Of a DNA stretch of 64,000 nt, positions 45,712 to 54,197 are shown piece by piece. Position 1 is the first letter of the stretch. Each line of letters opens with the position of its first letter. A program made the position numbers and the translations under genes. The notes beneath the pieces were generated by a model that ran no database searches, was not told where the DNA came from, and saw nothing but the letters and a program-made list of their open reading frames with translations. Origin of the DNA: Pseudomonas sp. BGr12 (GTDB lineage Bacteria; Pseudomonadota; Gammaproteobacteria; Pseudomonadales; Pseudomonadaceae); assembly GCF_030272895.1 (NCBI RefSeq), contig NZ_JALRNF010000018.1:1-64000 (forward strand), read 5' to 3'.

Positions 45712-46623
45712 CTATTCGGTCGGCTTCCTGAACACGTAGAACAGGTTCGGCTCGCTGACCAGGTAGATGGTCCCGGCATCGTCCATGGCGATGCCCTCGG
45801 CCTGGGGCACGCTCTTCTCCAGCCCCTGGAAGCCCTTGCGCAGCGACAGCGTGCTCAAGGGCCTGCCCTTGGTGTCGAGCTCCACCACCAGCTTCGACTC
45901 ATCCGACAGCGCCAGCAAATGGCCGCTGCGCTCATCGAACTGCAAACTCGACAGGTCACGCACGAACAAGCGTGAATCGCGCTTGCGGTCCTGCACTACA
46001 TGCACCGCGTAAGGTTGCTCCGGGTTGTCATGGGGAAAGCCATGCACCTCGTAGATCAACATCGGGTCGCGCTCCTTGGCGACGAACAGGCGCTTGCCCG
46101 CCGAGTCGAAGGCCAGCCCTTCGAAACCCTTGTTGCCGTTCAGGCCGATGCCCAGGGTCAGCTGCTCGGCGTCCTTGGCGTCGAGAAAGCGTGTGTTGTC
46201 GGTGAGGCGCACACGAATCAACCGCTGCTCGCGCTCGTCGGTGATCACATAGCTGCCAGGGCTGACGTACTCCATCGCCTCGGGATCGCCGAAGCCGGTA
46301 AGGGGCACCCGCCGCAGGATACGACCGTCCAGGGACAGCTCGATCAGCTCCGAGCGCGCGTTGGTCACGGTAAACAGACTGTTGCGGTCGGGATCGAAGG
46401 TCAGCGCGGAAAGGTCGTCATCAAGGCCTTCGATAGGCTTTGCCTCCAGCACCACACGGTACTGGTCAAGGCCCATGCTCTGTTCGGATGGCTGCCACCA
46501 GGTCTTGAGGTTGAACCAGCCGCGCTCGTACAAGCGGTAGTGTTGCCCGGCCACGGCAAGCACGAGCAGGGCAATCAGGCTGACAGCCAGGGCAATCAGG
46601 GGCAGGCGAACATAGCGGCGCAT
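45712..46623 (-). CDS. SdiA-regulated-domain (YjiK-like) protein, copy A
   Basis: A 303-residue protein with one N-terminal membrane helix (residues 8-26, LIALAVSLIALLVLAVAGQ) and a periplasmic beta-propeller-like domain. Repeats of the type LSALTFDPDRNSLFTVTN and GFEGLAFDSAGKRLFVAKE are typical. It shares the ending MDDAGTIYLVSEPNLFYVF with the next gene. Family members are of unknown function; the name comes from regulation by SdiA in enteric bacteria. The two copies are separated by 92 bp, same strand. Confidence 0.82.
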   Translation of the reverse strand: MRRYVRLPLIALAVSLIALLVLAVAGQHYRLYERGWFNLKTWWQPSEQSMGLDQYRVVLEAKPIEGLDDDLSALTFDPDRNSLFTVTNARSELIELSLDGRILRRVPLTGFGDPEAMEYVSPGSYVITDEREQRLIRVRLTDNTRFLDAKDAEQLTLGIGLNGNKGFEGLAFDSAGKRLFVAKERDPMLIYEVHGFPHDNPEQPYAVHVVQDRKRDSRLFVRDLSSLQFDERSGHLLALSDESKLVVELDTKGRPLSTLSLRKGFQGLEKSVPQAEGIAMDDAGTIYLVSEPNLFYVFRKPTE

Positions 46624-46715
46624 TCAGGAGGGACTCGGTAGATGACGGCCTGAATCAAACCACATTCAACTGAAGCCAAGCTTAATCCTGACGTGGGAAC
46701 ACTCTGAATTCTTGA

Positions 46716-47648
46716 TCAGGGTTTCTTGAAACGATAGAACAGGTTCGGCTCACTGACGATGTACAGGGTGCCCTGCTCGTCCATGGCCACACCCTCGGCA
46801 CGCGGGATGCGCTTGTTCAGGCCGTTGAAGCTGCCCAGCAAGGTCATGAAGCTGACCTGCTCGCCATTCTCGTCCAGCTCCAGCAGCAGGTTGGAGTCGG
46901 CCGACAGCACCAGCAGGTGCCCGGTACGCGGGTCTACCCCCAGGGCCGACAGGTTGCGCAGGTCCAGTTCGTCATTGGGCAGCCGCTGCTTGTCGCCGGT
47001 CAACGGGCTCTGGCCATCGCTGCTCAGGCTGAACAAGGCCGGTGGACGCTCTTCGCCAACCAGGATGCGCTTTTGCTTCGGATCCCAGGCCACGGCTTCG
47101 AACGCCTTGTTCTGGTTCTCCGACGGGCCCAGGTCGTACCGGGGGAAGTCGGTGATGTTCAGCGACTGGGTATCAGCAGTGAGGGTCACGATGGTCAGCG
47201 TGTGATCACGCTCGTCGACGATCGCCAGGCGCCCGCCTTCCAGCACGGCCACGCCCTCAGGGTTGCTCCAGCCGACCAGCGGCAGCTTGCGCAGCACATC
47301 GCCGTCGAGGTTGAGCTCGACCAGGAAAGGATTCTTGCCCATGACCGCGAACAGGGTCTTGCTCACGGGGTTGTAGGACAGATCGGAAGCTTCATCGTCT
47401 TCCATTCCAGGCAGCACCTTGGCATCGATATCGACCTGGTAGTCGGGCAGCCAGATGCTGGCCTGCTGCTCGATCTTGCTCTCGAAACGCTCCTTCACCC
47501 ACAGCACACCGCGGTCGTCCCAGTGCATCGCAACCGCTACGCCGTAGCCGATGACGGCCGCAGTCGCGAGCCAGGTGGACCAGCGCAAGGCGAGACCACG
47601 CTTGCGCACAGGCGGCACGGAAGAGTTGGACGGAACGGGAGTGGCCAT
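46716..47648 (-). CDS. SdiA-regulated-domain (YjiK-like) protein, copy B
   Basis: A 310-residue paralogue of the preceding entry. A basic N-terminus and a membrane helix (residues 25-43) lead to the propeller-like domain (ASDLSYNPVSKTLFAVMGKN, AFEAVAWDPKQKRILVGEE). The C-terminal run MDEQGTLYIVSEPNLFYRF nearly repeats that of copy A. The start has only a weak ribosome-binding site (AAGAG). Tandem duplication followed by divergence is the simplest history. Confidence 0.82.
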   Translation of the reverse strand: MATPVPSNSSVPPVRKRGLALRWSTWLATAAVIGYGVAVAMHWDDRGVLWVKERFESKIEQQASIWLPDYQVDIDAKVLPGMEDDEASDLSYNPVSKTLFAVMGKNPFLVELNLDGDVLRKLPLVGWSNPEGVAVLEGGRLAIVDERDHTLTIVTLTADTQSLNITDFPRYDLGPSENQNKAFEAVAWDPKQKRILVGEERPPALFSLSSDGQSPLTGDKQRLPNDELDLRNLSALGVDPRTGHLLVLSADSNLLLELDENGEQVSFMTLLGSFNGLNKRIPRAEGVAMDEQGTLYIVSEPNLFYRFKKP

Positions 47649-47797
47649 GGATTTATGCTCTTTTTTTGCCAGTTAATAACACATTACCGGCGCGTTCGCA
47701 GAGCCAGGTCCGCGGGCATTATCCAGATTGTTTGTGAAAAAAATGACAAAAGCCACCCGGGAAATGGCAGCCAGCAGCGCTGGCTGCCAGTAGAGCG

Positions 47798-48463
47798 CTA
47801 CAAGACTGTGCTCTCGAAACGGCTGACACCCGGCAGCTCCAGTACCAGCTCATCGCCCGGATTGAGCGGGCCGACGCCGACCGGCGTGCCGGTCAGGATC
47901 ACATCGCCCGCCTGCAGGGTGAACTGCGAAGCCATGTGCTGGATCATCGGCACGATCGGGTTGAGCATCAGGGCACTGTTGCCGTCCTGGCGCACCTCGC
48001 CGTTGATGGTCAGGCGAATGCCGATATCGGTCAGGTCTTCATAGGTGCTGCCGGCGACGAACGGCGCCAGCACGCAAGCGCCATCGAAGCACTTGGCGCG
48101 CTCCCAGGGCAGACCCTTGTCCTTGAGCTGGGCCTGCAGGTCACGCAGGGTCAGGTCCAGGGCCGGGGCGAAGCCGGAAATGGCATCGAGCACCTCTTCC
48201 TCGCTCGGCGCCGGAGACAGCGACTTGCCCAGCAACACGGCGATTTCCGCCTCGTAGTGCACAGCGCCACGCTCGGTCGGGATCTTGAAGCCGCCGTCCA
48301 ACGGCACCACGCAGCTGCCCGGCTTGATGAACAGCAGCGGCTCGGTCGGGATCGGGTTGTCCAGTTCCTTGGCGTGTTCGGCATAGTTGCGCCCGATGCA
48401 CACCACCTTGCCCAGGGGAAAGTGAATACGCGTGCCGTCTACATACTGGTGCTGATAGCTCAT
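47798..48463 (-). CDS. Fumarylacetoacetate hydrolase-family protein
   Basis: A 221-residue FAH-fold enzyme of the short YcgM/FAHD1 type. The metal-binding acids are in HYEAEIAVLLGK and nearby, and the C-terminal GDVILTGTPVGVGPLNPGD is the family signature. FAHD1 relatives hydrolyse acylpyruvates or decarboxylate oxaloacetate; the substrate here is unknown. AGGAG precedes the ATG. It lies 41 bp downstream of the FAD dehydrogenase gene on the same strand, so a shared role in 2-oxo- or hydroxyacid metabolism is plausible. Confidence 0.88.
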   Translation of the reverse strand: MSYQHQYVDGTRIHFPLGKVVCIGRNYAEHAKELDNPIPTEPLLFIKPGSCVVPLDGGFKIPTERGAVHYEAEIAVLLGKSLSPAPSEEEVLDAISGFAPALDLTLRDLQAQLKDKGLPWERAKCFDGACVLAPFVAGSTYEDLTDIGIRLTINGEVRQDGNSALMLNPIVPMIQHMASQFTLQAGDVILTGTPVGVGPLNPGDELVLELPGVSRFESTVL

Positions 48464-48504
48464 TACCGACTCCTGGCGCTATTGGAAGCTCTTGTGCTCA
48501 AAAC

Positions 48505-49902
48505 TCAGTCGACGGCGAAGATCTTGCCCGGGTTCATGATCCCGTTCGGATCGAACACCGCCTTCACCGCTTTCATGTACTCGATTTCCGCAGGCGACCG
48601 GCTGTAGGTGAGGTAGTCACGCTTGGTCATGCCCACGCCATGCTCGGCGGAAATCGAGCCGTTGTACTTCTGCACCGTCTCGAACACCCATTTGTTCACC
48701 GTAGCGCACTTGGCGAAGAACTCGTCCTTGCTCAAGGCATCGGGCTTGAGAATGTTCAGGTGCAGGTTGCCATCGCCGATGTGGCCATACCAGACCACTT
48801 CGAAATCCGGGTAGTTTTCTTCGACGATCGCATCGATATCCCGCAAGAAATCCGGAACTTTCGACACAGTCACCGAGATATCGTTTTTATACGGTGTCCA
48901 GTGCGAGATGGTCTCGGAGATGTACTCGCGCAGCTTCCACAGGTTCTGCAGTTGCTGTTCGCTCTGGCTCATCACCCCGTCCAGCACCCAACCCTGCTCC
49001 ACGCAGTGCTCGAAGGTGGCCAGCGCTTCGTTGCTGACCTCTTCGCTGCTGGCTTCGAACTCCAGCAAGGCATAGAACGGGCAGTCGGTTGCGAACGGCG
49101 CGGGCACATCGCCACGGCCCAGCACCTTGGCCAGGGCCTTGTCGGACAGGAATTCGAAGGCAGTCAGGTCGAGTTTGTCGCGAAAAGCGTGCAACACCGG
49201 CATGATCGAGTCGAAATCCGGCGTGCCCAGCACCATCGCGGTCAGGTTGTTCGGCGCCCGGTCCAGGCGCATGGTCGCCTCGACCACGAAGCCCAAGGTG
49301 CCCTCGGCACCGATGAACAGCTGGCGCAGGTCGTAACCGGTGGCGTTCTTGATCAGGTCCTTGTTCAGCTCCAGCAGGTCGCCCTTGCCGGTGACGACCT
49401 TCAGGCCAGCCACCCAATTGCGGGTCATGCCGTAGCGAATGACCTTGATACCGCCGGCATTGGTGCCGATATTGCCGCCAATCTGGCTGGAACCCGCGGA
49501 GGCGAAATCCACCGGGTAGTACAGGCCCTTGTCGGCGGCAAAGTTCTGCAGTTGCTCGGTCACCACACCTGGCTGGCACACCACGCTGCGGTCGAATTCA
49601 TTGAACGCCAGGATCTGGTTCATGTAGTCGAAGGCCACGACCACTTCGCCGTTGGCCGCCACGGCGGCCGCCGAGAGCCCCGTTCGTCCGCCCGATGGCA
49701 CCAGGGCGACCTTGTGCCGGTTGGCCCAGCGCACGATGGCCTGGACCTGTTCGATGCTCTTGGGAAACACAATGGCCTGCGGCGCCGGGGCGAAATGCTT
49801 GGTCCAGTCCTTGCCGTATGCCTCAAGGGACGCTGCGTCGGTCAGCATCTTGCCGGGCTCAACCAGGGTCATCAGCTCATCAAGCAACGCAGAATTGGTC
49901 AT
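48505..49902 (-). CDS. FAD-binding D-2-hydroxyacid dehydrogenase
   Basis: A 465-residue FAD_binding_4 oxidoreductase of the GlcD / D-2-hydroxyglutarate dehydrogenase group. The N-terminal PCMH domain has PSGGRTGLSAAAVA and GGNIGTNAGGIKVIRYG for FAD. The C-terminal FAD-oxidase domain has GHIGDGNLHLNI and EHGVGMTKRDYL. The ATG at 49902 matches relatives (MTNSALLDEL). Divergent from serA. Because SerA enzymes make D-2-hydroxyglutarate from 2-oxoglutarate, a dehydrogenase that recycles it (to sustain serine synthesis, as shown for P. stutzeri) is the most likely function. Confidence 0.87.
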   Translation of the reverse strand: MTNSALLDELMTLVEPGKMLTDAASLEAYGKDWTKHFAPAPQAIVFPKSIEQVQAIVRWANRHKVALVPSGGRTGLSAAAVAANGEVVVAFDYMNQILAFNEFDRSVVCQPGVVTEQLQNFAADKGLYYPVDFASAGSSQIGGNIGTNAGGIKVIRYGMTRNWVAGLKVVTGKGDLLELNKDLIKNATGYDLRQLFIGAEGTLGFVVEATMRLDRAPNNLTAMVLGTPDFDSIMPVLHAFRDKLDLTAFEFLSDKALAKVLGRGDVPAPFATDCPFYALLEFEASSEEVSNEALATFEHCVEQGWVLDGVMSQSEQQLQNLWKLREYISETISHWTPYKNDISVTVSKVPDFLRDIDAIVEENYPDFEVVWYGHIGDGNLHLNILKPDALSKDEFFAKCATVNKWVFETVQKYNGSISAEHGVGMTKRDYLTYSRSPAEIEYMKAVKAVFDPNGIMNPGKIFAVD

Positions 49903-50074
49903 CGACAGAACTCTCGAACTATTCATAGTCACCCTGAGCACTCTTCACGTGCCAGGGACGGGCGTTTCCGAGGGCGCCTATGCTAGCATACGCCCCCCGC
50001 TGATCGTGCTTAAGGCCGATGCTGCGAGAGCTTCACTTCCCTGCCATTTTTCTCCGGGACACAGGTTTACGCAG
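49903..50074. promoter_or_regulatory. Divergent promoter region of serA and the D-2-hydroxyacid dehydrogenase
   Basis: A 172-bp divergent gap. TATGCTAGCATA (49979-49990) is a perfect 12-bp palindrome that could be an operator shared by both genes. Confidence 0.45.
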
Positions 50075-51304
50075 ATGAGCAAGACTTCTCTCGATAAGAG
50101 CAAGATCAAGTTCCTTCTTCTCGAAGGCGTCCACCAATCCGCCGTGGACGTCCTCAAGGCCGCCGGGTACACCAACATCGAGTACCTCACCGGTTCCCTG
50201 CCGGACGCCGAGCTGAAGGAAAAGATCGCTGATGCCCACTTCATCGGCATCCGCTCGCGCACCCAACTGACCGAAGAGGTTTTCGACTGCGCCAAGAAAC
50301 TGGTCGCTGTCGGCTGTTTCTGCATCGGTACCAACCAGGTCGATCTGGACGCTGCCCGCGAACGCGGCATCGCCGTGTTCAATGCGCCTTACTCCAACAC
50401 CCGCTCCGTCGCCGAGCTGGTGCTGGCCGAAGCCATCCTGCTGCTGCGTGGCATCCCAGAGAAAAACGCCTCCTGCCACCGTGGTGGCTGGATCAAGAGC
50501 GCGGCCAACTCCTTCGAAATCCGCGGCAAGAAGCTGGGCATCGTCGGCTACGGCTCGATCGGTACCCAACTGTCGGTCCTGGCCGAAAGCCTGGGCATGC
50601 AGGTGTTCTTCTTCGACCCGCTGACCAAGCTGCCGCTGGGCAACGCCACCCAGGTCACCAGCCTGCACGAACTGCTGGGCCTGGCCGACATCGTCTCGCT
50701 GCATGTGCCTGAGCTGCCGTCCACCCAGTGGATGATCGGCGAGAAGGAAATCCGCGCGATGAAGAAGGGCTCGATCCTGATCAACGCCGCCCGTGGCACT
50801 GTGGTCGAGCTGGATCACCTGGCTGCTGCGATCAAGGACAAGCACCTGATCGGCGCCGCCATCGACGTGTTCCCGGTCGAGCCGCGCTCCAACGACGAGC
50901 AGTTCGAAAGCCCGCTGCGTGGCCTGGACAACGTGATCCTGACCCCGCACATCGGCGGCTCTACCGCCGAAGCCCAGGCCAACATCGGTCTGGAAGTGGC
51001 CGAGAAGCTGGTCAAGTACAGCGACAACGGTACTTCGGTGTCTTCGGTCAACTTCCCTGAAGTGGCCCTGCCGGCGCACCCGGGCAAGCACCGTCTGCTG
51101 CACATCCACGAAAACATTCCGGGCGTACTCAGCGAGATCAACAAAGTCTTCGCCGAAAACGCGATCAACATCTCCGGTCAGTTCCTGCAGACCAACGAGA
51201 AAGTCGGTTACGTAGTCATCGACGTTGACGCCGAGTACTCGGATCTGGCGCAAGAAAAACTGCAACAGGTCAAGGGCACCATTCGCTCCCGCGTCCTGTT
51301 CTAA
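50075..51304 (+). CDS. serA: D-3-phosphoglycerate dehydrogenase
   Basis: A 409-residue SerA catalysing the first step of serine synthesis from 3-phosphoglycerate. The NAD-binding GIVGYGSIGTQ, catalytic Arg/Glu region and His in TPHIGGSTAEAQ are present. A C-terminal ACT domain (about 335-409, LLHIHENIPGVLSEINKVF) gives serine feedback. The ATG at 50075 gives the 409-residue length known for this type. It supplies serine to EpsC in the sulfur block. Confidence 0.96.
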   Translation: MSKTSLDKSKIKFLLLEGVHQSAVDVLKAAGYTNIEYLTGSLPDAELKEKIADAHFIGIRSRTQLTEEVFDCAKKLVAVGCFCIGTNQVDLDAARERGIAVFNAPYSNTRSVAELVLAEAILLLRGIPEKNASCHRGGWIKSAANSFEIRGKKLGIVGYGSIGTQLSVLAESLGMQVFFFDPLTKLPLGNATQVTSLHELLGLADIVSLHVPELPSTQWMIGEKEIRAMKKGSILINAARGTVVELDHLAAAIKDKHLIGAAIDVFPVEPRSNDEQFESPLRGLDNVILTPHIGGSTAEAQANIGLEVAEKLVKYSDNGTSVSSVNFPEVALPAHPGKHRLLHIHENIPGVLSEINKVFAENAINISGQFLQTNEKVGYVVIDVDAEYSDLAQEKLQQVKGTIRSRVLF

Positions 51305-51323
51305 GTTTTCCAGGCGACAAATA

Positions 51324-51369
51324 ATCGCGGGGCAAGCCCGCTCCTGTAGGAGCGGACTTGCCCCGCGAT
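51324..51369. terminator. REP-derived near-perfect palindrome after serA
   Basis: Two abutting REP copies make 22-bp arms (51324-51345 and 51348-51369) with one mismatch and only a 2-nt gap. It lies between convergent serA and the DUF4399 gene and likely terminates or protects both transcripts. Confidence 0.7.
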
Positions 51370-51380
51370 GCTTTCAGCCG

Positions 51381-51857
51381 TTACTTGACGGTAACGGTGA
51401 TCTTCTGCGATTCAACGCTCGGCTTGAACGGCACGTGGGACTTGTCACCCAGCAGCAGTTGCAGGGTGTGCTTGCCCGGGGTCAGGGTCAGTTCGACTTC
51501 GGTCTGGGCCTTGCCGAAGTGCAGGATTTGCGGACCGGCCGGCAGCGGCGCCTTGTCTGCCGGCAGTGCGCTGGTCGACAACGCCTGGTCGGCAGCCGGT
51601 TCCTCGTCGACATCCACCAGCAAGTGGTGGTGACCGGTGTGCGGGGTCAGGTCACCCGCTGGCTTGAGCTCCATGCCCTCGATGCCGAACTTGACGGTGA
51701 AGGTCTTGTCGACCGTCGCGCCATCGGCCGGGGAAACGATGAAGACCTTGGCGTCTTTCGGCGGCTCCTGGCTCTTGATGCCTTCTGCGGCGACGGCAAA
51801 TACCGAAACTCCCATCAGCAGGCCGGCAACGGCAGCACGCGAAACTAGGCTTCTCAT
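51381..51857 (-). CDS. DUF4399 periplasmic protein
   Basis: A 158-residue secreted protein. The signal peptide spans about residues 1-24 (AAVAGLLMGVSVFAVAAEG). The single DUF4399 domain carries VFIVSPADGATVDKTFTVKF and the His-rich PHTGHHHLLVD, which could bind a metal, then GKHTLQLLLGDKSHVPF. Its function is unknown. AGGAG precedes the ATG. Confidence 0.85.
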   Translation of the reverse strand: MRSLVSRAAVAGLLMGVSVFAVAAEGIKSQEPPKDAKVFIVSPADGATVDKTFTVKFGIEGMELKPAGDLTPHTGHHHLLVDVDEEPAADQALSTSALPADKAPLPAGPQILHFGKAQTEVELTLTPGKHTLQLLLGDKSHVPFKPSVESQKITVTVK

Positions 51858-52094
51858 TCACTTCTCCTGTGATTTACTTCTTCAAAACTTCAATAACCTT
51901 GCCATTGAAACGAAAGGCAATGGTTTGTAACCATAGAACAATTGAGTCAAAACGTGTTCAGGATTGCCAACGGAAATAATTTCTCCATGCAGCAAACCTC
52001 CTGGGCCCGTTGCGGTCCTAAGTTGCGCTCGACCGTGGCATCATCAAAAAGCCACGGCGATCTTCTTCACTGCCAATACATTCAAGGGGCGTAG

Positions 52095-52865
52095 ATGCGT
52101 TTCACCATTGGGGTACTGCTAGCCGCCCTGCTCAGCCCATGGGCACAGGCCGAACTGATCGATGACATGAACGACCGTGGTGAACTGCGCATTGCCGTCG
52201 AAGCCAACATGGCGCCGTTCAACTTCAAGGAAAATGACAAGCTGGCCGGTTTCGAAATCGAGCTGGGCCACATGCTGGCCAATGAGCTGGATGTGCGTGC
52301 CGACTTCGTCGTCGTACAGGACGGCGATCTGCTGACGGGTGTCGAAAGCGGCAAGTACGACATTGCCCTGAACCACGTCGCGGTGACGCCGCAGCTCAAG
52401 GAACGCCTGGATTTCAGCGAACCCTACGGCTATTCCAGTGCCCAGCTGATCGTGCGCAAGGAAGAAAAGCGCCCCCTGAGCACCCTCGATGCACTCAAGG
52501 GCCACAGCCTGGGCGTGGCCCAGGGCAGCCAGTTCGCCGAACAGGCGCGTGTGGTCGAAGGGGTGGACCTGCGCAGCTACCCGGATGCCACACAGCCGAT
52601 CAAGGATGTGGCCAACGACCAGATCGATGCCGCCATCAGCGACCGCCTGCTGGTGCCCTATGCCATTCGTGACAGCCAGCAAGCAGTGACCAAGGGCGCC
52701 ACCGTCGGCCCGGTCCTGAGCCTGGCGATTCCCTTCCAGAAAGGTAACCCGGCGTTCCAGAGCGCCGTGGACAAGGCCCTGCAACGGATCAAGGCCGATG
52801 GCCGGCTGAGCGCGCTGTCGCAGAAGTGGTTCGGAATGGATGCCAGCAAGCCGCCGAAGCAATAA
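52095..52865 (+). CDS. Orphan family-3 substrate-binding protein
   Basis: A 256-residue periplasmic solute-binding protein. The signal peptide is residues 1-19 (LLAALLSPWAQA). The SBP_bac_3 pattern follows: ELRIAVEANMAPFNFKENDK and DIALNHVAVTPQLKERLDFS. It resembles amino-acid-binding components, but no permease or ATPase gene is adjacent. It may serve a distant transporter or act as a sensor. The promoter is in the 237-bp divergent gap with DUF4399. Confidence 0.85.
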   Translation: MRFTIGVLLAALLSPWAQAELIDDMNDRGELRIAVEANMAPFNFKENDKLAGFEIELGHMLANELDVRADFVVVQDGDLLTGVESGKYDIALNHVAVTPQLKERLDFSEPYGYSSAQLIVRKEEKRPLSTLDALKGHSLGVAQGSQFAEQARVVEGVDLRSYPDATQPIKDVANDQIDAAISDRLLVPYAIRDSQQAVTKGATVGPVLSLAIPFQKGNPAFQSAVDKALQRIKADGRLSALSQKWFGMDASKPPKQ

Positions 52866-52883
52866 CGAAAGTATTTGTCCTCA

Positions 52884-52943
52884 TCGCAGGCTCCCACAAA
52901 CACCGGTGCACGCCAAACCTGTGGGAGCTGGCGAAGCCTGCGA
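52884..52943. repeat. Class B REP pair, one copy internally deleted
   Basis: The first copy (52884-52897) lacks the core and reads TCGCAGG-CTCCCAC; the second (52921-52943) is intact. It shows how a REP hairpin can be lost by deletion between its arms. Confidence 0.8.
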
Positions 52944-52967
52944 CAGGGCCAGAACAGTCCCAGCAAG

Positions 52968-53471
52968 TCAAAGCTGCTTCAACGCCCGCTCAGCCGCCTC
53001 AAGCTCCAGCTCACTGAACACCTGCACGCCTTCGCGGCGCAGCAAGGCCGTGGTCACACCCTCGCCCTGCACCTTGGTGCCGCTGAACGTGCCGTCATAG
53101 GTCAAGCGGTTGCCGCATGAAGGGCTGCCGGACTTGAGCACGGCGATGCGGATGCCATGGGCACGGACCAGCGCCAGCGCCCGCCGCGCACCGGCCAGGA
53201 ACTGCGCACTGACATCCTCGCCACCGACCGTCACCACCTGCGCATCGCCATCGAGCACGGCGCCACCCTGGCCGCCGGGAATCTCCGCCGGTGGCCGTGG
53301 CGTCGGCAGCCCGCCTGCCACTTCCGGACACAGGGGCACGATCCGACCTTCGGCCTGCCACTGCTGCAGAAGATCGGGATGACCGCTGGCGCGTCCGTCA
53401 TAGCGCACCGGCTGACCCAGCAGGCAAGCGCTGACCAGCACCTTGTGCGGCTTAGAACGGGTCGTTGCCAC
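52968..53471 (-). CDS. DUF523 family protein
   Basis: A DUF523 protein of about 158-167 residues. The family core VLVSACLLGQPVRYDGRA is followed by PLCPEVAGGLPTPRPPAE and a C-terminal SGSPSCG; conserved cysteines suggest a metal or sulfur function, not known. The start is uncertain: GTG at 53471 overlaps the oxygenase gene by 20 bp, while GTG at 53441 gives the shortest family form. Neither has a clear ribosome-binding site, so coupling to the upstream gene is likely. Confidence 0.8.
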   Translation of the reverse strand: MATTRSKPHKVLVSACLLGQPVRYDGRASGHPDLLQQWQAEGRIVPLCPEVAGGLPTPRPPAEIPGGQGGAVLDGDAQVVTVGGEDVSAQFLAGARRALALVRAHGIRIAVLKSGSPSCGNRLTYDGTFSGTKVQGEGVTTALLRREGVQVFSELELEAAERALKQL

Positions 53472-54093
53472 GACGGCGGAACCAACCGGTGAGGGACAGA
53501 CGCTCACGCCGGGCCGGCAGTACTTCGTGGGGAATGTCGCCGGACAGGAACACCACCAGGCAACCGCCGGCAGGCTCGACGTCATGCTCGAAGTCGCCCT
53601 TCAGGCTCATGCGCAGTTGCCCGCCGTCGCCGGCCTGCCAGTCCTGGTTGAGGTAGAGCACCGCCGAGACCGTGCGCCGGTCATCGTCGCGAAAACGGTC
53701 GAGGTGCCTGCGATAGAACGCCCCCGCCGGATACAGGGCGAAGTGGCACTCGAAGTCTTCAAGGCCCAGGTACAAGCCGCGGTTGAGCGCGATGCGCAGG
53801 CTGTCCATCAGCTCCAGGTACTGGTCGCAGCTCTCGGCCTGCCCGGGTTCGAGCCACTGGATATGATCGCCGCGAATCCCTTCGCGCACTTCCTGGGATG
53901 CCCCCCGCCCCACAGCAGCCGGCGCCAGCTCGCCTTCGGCGGCACGCTTGCGGCACTCGGCCGCCAGCGCCAGGGTCAGAGGCTCCGGGAGGAACAGGGT
54001 TTGCTGCGACCAGCCATGGCTGGCCAGGTCGTCGACAATGCGTAACAGCAACGGGTCATCAGGAGATAGGTGCATGCCGCGCATAGTATCCAT
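53452..54093 (-). CDS. 2OG-Fe(II) oxygenase (prolyl-4-hydroxylase type)
   Basis: A protein of 207-213 residues with the P4Hc double-stranded beta helix. Iron ligands are His and Asp in RRHLDRF and the distal His in SGDIPHEVLP, with Arg nearby (RRERLSLTGWF) for 2-oxoglutarate. Its substrate is unknown; relatives hydroxylate protein prolines or free substrates. Three in-frame ATGs (54093, 54084, 54075) are possible. It overlaps the DUF523 gene. Confidence 0.85.
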   Translation of the reverse strand: MDTMRGMHLSPDDPLLLRIVDDLASHGWSQQTLFLPEPLTLALAAECRKRAAEGELAPAAVGRGASQEVREGIRGDHIQWLEPGQAESCDQYLELMDSLRIALNRGLYLGLEDFECHFALYPAGAFYRRHLDRFRDDDRRTVSAVLYLNQDWQAGDGGQLRMSLKGDFEHDVEPAGGCLVVFLSGDIPHEVLPARRERLSLTGWFRRRGNDPF

Positions 54094-54197
54094 CTGCCAC
54101 GAAATTCGACAGCGCCACTTGGCCGAGAGTGTGCATTGGCGTCTCGACAAAGCCCGGCCAGGCCAAGACAATAGCGCCCTGCCGACAGGAGTCCTGA

